A stretch of DNA of 64,000 nucleotides from contig CM041776.1 in the NCBI GenBank assembly GCA_023374045.1, positions 280,115,999 through 280,179,998 on the forward strand. The letters are read 5' to 3'. A program made the translations under genes and the position numbers. This DNA comes from Limonium bicolor (taxonomy: Eukaryota > Streptophyta > Magnoliopsida > Caryophyllales > Plumbaginaceae). Every line of letters begins with the position of its first letter. Position 1 is the first letter of the stretch. Under the pieces are notes generated by a model, which saw nothing but the letters and a program-made list of their open reading frames with translations, had not been told where the DNA came from and made no database searches. Below, piece after piece: positions 57,701 to 64,000 of the stretch.

Positions 57701-59101
57701 TACCAGAGGAACGTTGGGATACAAGTACTACGGTGAAAGGTATGATTTCTTCATGCCCTGTATCTGAATCTGGTTACCCCGATTTGTGCTTATTTGACCA
57801 CCTAAATAAGATAAATGCATGAATCGGACTTTATTGCACTTACCTGTGCTTGACTTATGTTGTGCTTGATATTTATTGTCTTGAGCACTAGTTTGTATAA
57901 TTCATGAAATATATGAATGATGATGAATGGTATTCGAACCTCGTATTGTACTTGTGTAATGTATTGTACCTCGTATGTATGTGTATATGTGTATTGTATT
58001 ATTGTGGCTTGGATGTTGACTTGTGCTAATTCCTAACTATCTAACTCCTAACTTAAGTGAGTAAATTGGAATGAGTACAAGTCCGATATAGCTTCGGCCA
58101 CGCGTGAGGATGCGGAGTCACAAGAGGTTGGCTGCAATTCCTGACTCTTAAACTGGTCCACGGCCCAAATCCCTTAAATGGGTAGCATCCCGGATTGGTG
58201 AGTCAAGTAAATCCCGGAGGTGGGACGGTGTAGTCCCCAGGACCGGAGGTCCCGACGACTTAACTTGAGTAAGAGTAAGAGTAAGTAAGTATGGATCCGT
58301 AAGTAGGTATGAGTATGTATGCGTATGTATGAAGTAACGAGTAAAAGAGTAATCTCCACCCGATTAACCCGGGTGGACCAATGAAGCTAACAATATTGTA
58401 TGTAGTGCATGAGATGTGTATGTGTAATTCGGAAGAGGTAAGTATGTATTGGTTGGTTTATATTGTATTCCTTGTATGAAATGAATTGTATGTATGTACG
58501 CTGTGTGAGTATTATTGTATCGTGTATAAGAGCATGTATGCATGTATGTTTGTATGAAAACGAACCGCATGTATTCGACCAAGTGGTCGGCGTACCCTCA
58601 CTAGTACGCGGGGTATGCGGTTATCATGCTCGGCGAAAGCTGACCCCTTCGGGGGACATTTTTTTAGTGTGCAGGTACCCGAAACGAATATGGTCAAGGA
58701 AGAGACCGGAGGCACACCCATTGTAATTAGGAGTAAGTAGTTTGTGAGGAACGGGTAGTAGGTAGTCTCGTAGCGAGTACGTATGAACTTTGAAGAGGTA
58801 GTATATTTGTATAAGGATCTTAGTAAACTCGGTATGTGGATTATATTGTATGGTATTTGAAGTATTGTATCGAATGGAAGAATGTAGCGTGTATTGGTGT
58901 ATGAAATATATATGGTAGATGTAATACTCGGGATTCCGGTCCATCAGACCGATGCTGTAAGCAGTAGTAGTAGTAGCCTTGTTAGCCACGTGGGTGGCTA
59001 ACGGCATTGTCACCCATTGTATGTAAGTAAGTATCCGCTGCGTGTATCTGACGTGTAAGGAGATTGGACGGTAAACATGTATTAAGGGTAGGGGTGTTAC
59101 A
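54782..59101 (+). repeat. 3' LTR of LARD-like element
   Basis: Partner of 44839-49152, with the same ends and array. It is followed by the target duplication TGGCC at 59102-59106, where Tekay LTR sequence resumes. Confidence 0.93.
57049..57443. repeat. Array of six 36-bp palindromes in LARD 3' LTR
   Basis: Units start at 57049, 57121, 57194, 57265, 57336 and 57408 (period 71-73). It is the same as the array at 47101 with a few point differences (for example a T in the right arm of unit two). Confidence 0.95.
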
Positions 59102-59630
59102 TGGCCGGAACAGACCGGACTCCTCACTTCCCCCGTTAGCACTTGTTAGAAGTTCAACATTGAACTCAATGAACAAATCACATACAATAGGTTAAGTCTT
59201 GTTAGACACACACAAGGGAAGAGAGAGTCATACTTAACAATGCAATAATTTTTAATAACTGTAAACTCATTACATGACTTAAGTCTTACAAGGTCATAAA
59301 CACACAGAAAAACAAACAACACACAAGCCGGTGTAAACCGGTAGGCAACAGACTGCAAGAAAACCATACCTTGGTCCTTGCTTCGACTGGTTTCCACCTT
59401 TGAAGAATCCTATACACATTTAGTAACGTCGGTTAATTAATGTACTAATCCATTGTTAACTTTTACTTCACTTAACTAGTTATCTTGTATTCACACTTTG
59501 TTATAACTTCTCACCTTTTAAATTGTCATTATTACACTCCTAACATGCCTTATATAACTTTATAACATCATTACTAACTAATCCCCATCATTAGACATCA
59601 TTATCTAACCTTAAACTAACTTTTAAAAGT

Positions 59631-59884
59631 GGTCCGGGACTTGGTCCCCAACTAAGGTCCCGGACCTACACTTAACAAAACCCTCGGCCTGTTTTAATGG
59701 GGTCGTCCGGGACTTCATACAAATCCTAGGTCCCGGACCAATGTAGGCAAAATCTCTCGGGGGTAAATCAGGGGGTGGTCCGGTACTTCTTACATAACCT
59801 AAGTACCGGACCAAGAATTGCAAGAATCCTCGGCCCTTTTAAATGCATGGTCCGGGACATCATCCAAGACCTAAGTCCCGGACC
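59631..59884. repeat. Array of four 36-bp palindromes in Tekay-type LTR
   Basis: Units lie at 59631-59666, 59704-59739, 59777-59812 and 59849-59884 (period 72-73). Arms follow GGTCCGGGACTT and complement. The third has GGTCCGGTACTT/AAGTACCGGACC, a matched change on both sides that keeps 12 bp perfectly paired. Confidence 0.95.
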
Positions 59885-61340
59885 ACTGCTACAGATTTAC
59901 ATTTTGAACATTTTCTAAGTCTTGTTGCAATGGTTCTCCTCACCCATTAAATGTATAAACTTGCCAAATGATCTTAGGTATATTCTAATGCGAAAATATC
60001 ATCTTAAACACACCTAGTTCCTTATCTAACTTGTTACTCAATTTTTTTCTTAAAATTCACCAACACTTGTAACATTTCTTACAAAGTTTCTAAATTGTGT
60101 TCTTCACCTATGATAATCACTATCCCAAAATGCTTTCTCCTTACCATAACATCATATCCCAAGCATCTTTTCTTAACAACCTAAACTTCTAGTTGATGTT
60201 TAAGTCCTTTTGTTTCCTAGAACACCTAAGACATTACTTCTCCTCTAGTAAAACACCTAAACATTTCTAACACTTCCTAGTTCACCAAATCTTGTTTAAA
60301 CACTTAGAACTTCTTGTACATTACCTAAATTTTGACATGAACTCTCCTAGAACATTACTAAGCCAATCACATTGTTTTCACCATTAAACAATCAAGAACA
60401 CTAAAATCCATCAAGAACATTCTTATACACAAAACTTCACTCAATTAACACTACATCACAATATAGTGCATAATTTAAATTGCTTGGCACTTAGGCCCTT
60501 AAATAACATGGCTCTTAGGCCCTTAAGATGTATAAATCTTAAACACTGAATTTCCACAATATATTTGCCTTTGACCTGCAAATACACTCAACAATACATA
60601 TGCCTTTTACTAAGCCCTTGAGAGCATTTTTCTAGGTCATTCACCATTGGCTCCTTAAATCATTTTCATAAGCAATATAAGCTCATTTCTCCTAAGACTT
60701 TAAACTACATTAGGTTAGCATATTTACCTCTTTTCCTCACAAACTTCTTTCTTGTTTCCTTGTTTAAAAATCGGTAAGGGTGTTTGATTTCTTGTCAACT
60801 TCTAAACAATATACAAATAATGCAATGAGTATACAAGCTTTATGCTCCATCTCATTGTAAACCCTAAATACATAGATTGCCTTAGAATATTTAGATGATT
60901 GTTTTACCTTGGATATCAAAGAGAGTTTGGATATGTAGCAAGAGAGGACTCCACCAAGCCCTTGGAAGATTCAAATGAAACTAAAACAAGTAAGGTAAAG
61001 GACACCATTAAGGGTAATTTTCGGACAACACAAAAACATGAAGGAAACATCATTTTTCTTTGAGTTTCCTTACCTAGAAGCAAAGGAGAACAACAATATG
61101 TGAAAAGATGAGCTCAAGCTCCTCCCATGGTGATTCCTCTTGGCACCGAAATGGAGCTCTTGGGATTTTGAGAAGATAGGAATGAAGAGCTTGATGAGAC
61201 TAAGAGAATGGTGGTCTTTGTTTTTGATTTGGCAAAGTGAGCTAGGAGTTACAAGAGGTTGAAGATGAAGAATGATGGTGGTACTATTGCAAAACCGTGA
61301 ATGGAGAGCAAGAAGGAGATAGAAGAGAGCTTGGAACCGT

Positions 61341-61514
61341 GGGAAATGAAGAGGGAAATGAGAGAATGAAGATAAGTTCACTTTTGGAGATATTTAATTA
61401 AAAGGTAAATAGTGTTTTGCTTTATAAGCGGGAAATGAAGAGGGAAATGAGAGAATGAAGATAAGTTCACTTTTGGAGATATTTAAGTAAAAGGTAAATA
61501 GTGTTTTGCTTTAT
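61341..61514. repeat. 89-bp direct tandem duplication in Tekay-type LTR
   Basis: GGGAAATGAAGAGGGAAATG and the following ~65 bp occur at 61341-61425 and again at 61430-61514 with one or two differences. It looks like a recent slippage-type duplication. Confidence 0.92.
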
Positions 61515-62111
61515 TAATTTTACTTACTTGATAACTAACAAGGGGGAGATGACTCACCCTTATAAAAACCGGCCCCCATATTATAACAAGGGGTATTTTA
61601 GTCTTTGTTGACCAATTGTCACACTTATAATGACATATGTTATAAACTTGCTTGTTTTGTTACTATTCACTAAAACAAGGCACATAGATGTGAAATTTTT
61701 GATTTCCCATTGATATAGACTTCCAAATGTGATACTAAGTAGTACACATATTAATTAAAGAGTAATGATGGACATTTAGCCATTCAAAACTCATTTACAA
61801 GACAATTTTTCAAAAACGTGCTTTAAGACTCCTTAAAGCATATTTTGTGTTTTAACTTGTTTTCAAGCTTGGTTTTCTTTGGTAATTAGTTTAATATGTT
61901 CATTAGTATACAAATGAGGTCTTGGTAAGTTCATTAGGTCTTAACCAAGCTTATCCCAAGCTTAGAGCACATTTTGGCCTTTATTGACCTTAAGGCATTT
62001 GTTTGTGTTTTCTATGGTTTAAATTGTTTACTAATGTTTCTAAGACTCTTTTTAGTCTTACTACACCTTGTTTTAGTGTTTAAACAACATAAATAGGTTT
62101 GGGGTATTTCA

Positions 62112-62127
62112 ATCTACCCCCCTTAAA
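62112..62127 (-). other. Polypurine tract of Tekay-type element
   Basis: The minus strand reads TTTTAAGGGGGGTAGAT directly upstream of the LTR start. A second copy (TTTAAGGGGGGTAGAG) lies at ~62375-62390, at the truncated end of pol. Confidence 0.9.
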
Positions 62128-62390
62128 AGAACTTTGTCCCCAAAGTTCATACTTCCACATATCCTAAATATTAGAACACGGGAACACATATCAACAATAC
62201 TTCCATAACAACATTAACAACATCCTTACATAACATCGGACACAAGGTCCAAACAACAAAACATCACAACATCATTCAGACTCAGCGGTCTGTAACATAA
62301 CAAGGTAACAACATGACCACACAACACAGGCAATGTATCCAAATACATGTCGTACACACACATAACCGAAACGGCTCTACCCCCCTTAAA
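62128..62390 (-). other. Tekay 3' untranslated stretch with second polypurine-like copy
   Basis: No coding pattern. It is bounded by two polypurine-like sequences about 265 bp apart, which suggests a deletion or duplication between pol and LTR. Confidence 0.6.
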
Positions 62391-64000
62391 CGGCGAACTC
62401 CAGGTCACGTCTGCGCACATCGGCATATGATTTCTGCCTATCCTGAGCTGACTTCATGTTAGCCCGGATCTGTCATACTTCTGCTTGGACTTGTTCCAGA
62501 TACTCTGGTCCTATAATGACCGTCTCACTCGACTCATCCCAGCATAATGGCGTGCGGCATGGTCTACCGTATAATGTCTGGAAGGGAGACATCTTGATCG
62601 AAGCATGGTAACTGTTGTTGTAGCTAAACTCGATCAGATGTAACTTGTCAATCCAGCTGGTCTGAAAATCAAGTGCACATGCACATAACATATCCTCAAG
62701 TGTCTGGATGGTGCGCTCACTCTGACCATCTGTCTGTGGGTGGAACGCTGTACTTAGCTCCAGCTCGGTACCAAGCGCTTCCCGTGTGGATTTCCAGTAC
62801 CTGGAGAGGAATCTGGTATCCCTGTCAGACACGATAGTCTTCGGTACCCCATGGTGCCGAACAATCTCTCTATCAAAGAGCTCTGCAAGTTTTGCCACTT
62901 TCCAGGTTTCCTTCATCGGTATGAATCGAGCCACCTTGGTCAGTCGGTCAACAATAACCCAAATCATATTCAGACCTCCCCTTGTAGGCGGAAGTCCTAC
63001 TACGAAGTCCATAGAAATGTCATGGAACTTCCACTCAGGCACTGGCATTGGCTGTACCATACCACCAGGCCGTCGGTGCTCAAACTTGACCTCCTGAGCA
63101 TTGGAACTTCCACTCAGGCACCTCAGCACATAATCATTCACATCCTTTTTCATTCCAGTCCACCAAAAATAACGTTTCATACCCTTATACATTTTTGAAG
63201 CTCCGGGATGAATCGAAGTCGTAGAACAGTGGGATTCACTCAGTATGCGCTCCTTCAGCTCAGCGCTACTCCGCGGAATACACAGTCGGCCATTAAGCCT
63301 AATCAGGTCATCATCGTGGAGTCTGAAGTCGTACTTCTGACCCTCGAATGTGCCATCAATAAGCTTCTGTCTAATCTCCAACATGTATTGATCCGTCATC
63401 TGAGCACTCTGCACCTCTTCAACCAAGCTAGAATGAGAGACTAGCGAATGGAGAGAGTGTGCTCGGCGACTCAATGCGTCAGCCACTACATTTGCCTTAC
63501 CCTCTTTATACTGCAGATTGATGTCGTAGTCATTTAGAAACTCGACCCACCTTCTCTGTCTCATGTTCAACTCCTTCTGAGTGAACAAGTACTTTAAACT
63601 CTTGTGGTCGGAATAGATTGTCACACTTACCCCATACAAGTGATGTCGCCACATCTTCAATGCGAAGACAATGGCACCCAATTCTAAGTCGTGGGTAGGG
63701 TAGTTCTTGGGAGGCGTATGCTACGACCTTCCCGTGTTGCATCAACACACAACCCATACCTCTGCCTGATGTGTCGCAATAGACCTCAAAACCATCTGGA
63801 CCGTCTGGTAAAGTCAGGACTGGTGCAGATGTCAGAGCATCCTTGAGACTCTGGAAAGAACTCTCGCAGTCATCTGTCCACTGGAATGGAGCATCCTTCT
63901 TCATCAAGGAAGTCATTGGCTTCGAGACACTGGAGAAGTCCTTCACAAACCTCCTATAATAACATGCTACACCGAGGAAGCTCCTGATGTCGGTAACTGT
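62391..64000 (-). pseudogene. Tekay-type pol: RT thumb/RNase H and integrase, partial
   Basis: Pol enters from the right edge with the RT connection region (YYRRFVKDFSSVSKP). RNase H follows (YCDTSGRGMGCVLMQHG; then [20 protein letters not shown] after a frame change near 63700), then the integrase. The core shows D in [13 protein letters not shown] in IVSDRDTRF and E in [15 protein letters not shown]. The zinc finger lacks its second CxxC cysteine, replaced by a small insertion at 63103-63120. A stop follows EQVQAEV at ~62471. The frame then continues only to RRRDLEFAV and meets a polypurine-like tract, so the integrase tail and the chromodomain expected in this lineage are missing. Confidence 0.9.

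Larger units (their letters stand above)
44839..59101 (+). mobile_element. LARD-like non-coding LTR retrotransposon, 14,263 bp
   Basis: LTRs of 4,314 bp (44839-49152) and 4,320 bp (54782-59101) start TGAAATACCCCGAAC and end GGGGTGTTACA. The perfect 5-bp duplication is TGGCC. The primer-binding site (initiator tRNA-Met type) follows the left LTR, and a GGGGGG-rich polypurine tract precedes the right LTR. The 5.6-kb interior has no recognisable gag or pol. Very long LTRs with a non-coding interior are the definition of LARDs. LTR ends and polypurine tract match the neighbouring Tekay-type element, so its machinery may come from that lineage. Confidence 0.9.
59107..62111 (-). repeat. Tekay-type 3' LTR, 5' piece
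   Basis: The first ~3 kb of the LTR on the minus strand, starting TGAAATACCCCAAACC at 62111. It carries the palindromic array at 59631-59884 at the same distance from the LTR start (~2.2-2.5 kb) as the LARD array. No protein is recognised; a minus-strand frame at 61070-61381 is probably chance. Confidence 0.82.
33856..64000 (-). mobile_element. Tekay-type Ty3/gypsy chromovirus, split 3' LTR, runs off the window
   Basis: The 3' LTR starts (minus) at 62111 (TGAAATACCCCAAACC) and ends at 33856 (GGGGTGTGACA). It is cut into 33856-34288, 44367-44838 and 59107-62111 by the MULE and the LARD-like element. Joined, it is about 3.9 kb, a usual Tekay length. The middle and left pieces align with the complement of the LARD-like LTR (shared CCACCCACGTGG and CGGTCTGATG phrases; CCCCCGA(A/G)GGGGTCAGC). 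Polypurine tract and pol follow at 62112-64000. The 5' LTR is outside. Confidence 0.82.

Overview
This is repeat-dense plant nuclear DNA. It is almost certainly angiosperm and probably eudicot, but I cannot name the species. The diagnostic families are Athila-type and Tekay-type Ty3/gypsy elements, a SIRE-type Ty1/copia element, plant LINEs, a MuDR-like MULE with a plant mobile domain (PMD) gene, hAT-like MITEs and a CACTA end. I found no convincing host gene, no rRNA or tRNA gene and no CRISPR array; nearly every coding segment belongs to a transposable element and is broken.

Layout. 1-1075: 3' end of a LINE (+). 1081-1465: two short tandem arrays. 1790-2502 and 14791-15240: two halves of an Athila gag (+), split by a 12.3 kb Athila element on the minus strand (2503-14790). 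15590-18150: a decayed LINE (+). 18284-27599: a complete SIRE-type copia element (-) with a perfect 5-bp target duplication and an env-like third reading frame. 28472-28991 and 29191-29701: two hAT-like MITEs. 29892-32170: a probable solo LTR (+). 32328-32653: a two-copy repeat. 32726-33020: a CACTA terminus. From 33856 to beyond the right edge lies a Tekay-type chromovirus (-). Its ~3.9 kb 3' LTR is split into three pieces by a 10,069-bp MULE (34289-44357, perfect 9-bp TSD AGCAACCCT, 161-bp TIRs) and by a 14,263-bp LARD-like non-coding LTR element (44839-59101, TSD TGGCC, 4.3 kb LTRs).

How the parts work together. The MULE has a mudrA-type transposase reading inward from the left TIR and a spliced PMD gene reading inward from the right TIR. 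Between them, on the minus strand, are two small genes resembling the transposase N-terminus. The LARD-like element keeps a primer-binding site, polypurine tract and LTRs but encodes nothing recognisable, so it would depend on a partner; the Tekay-type element around it has homologous LTR ends and polypurine tract.

The most striking signal cuts across families. Four different gypsy-type LTR families here carry an array of 36-bp imperfect palindromes (12-13 bp arms, 10-12 nt loop, core GTCCGG/CCGGAC or a near variant), mostly at ~72-bp periods. The arm sequence differs between families. Within arrays, several arm changes are matched in the opposite arm, so the dyad is preserved. This is my best candidate for an under-described system.
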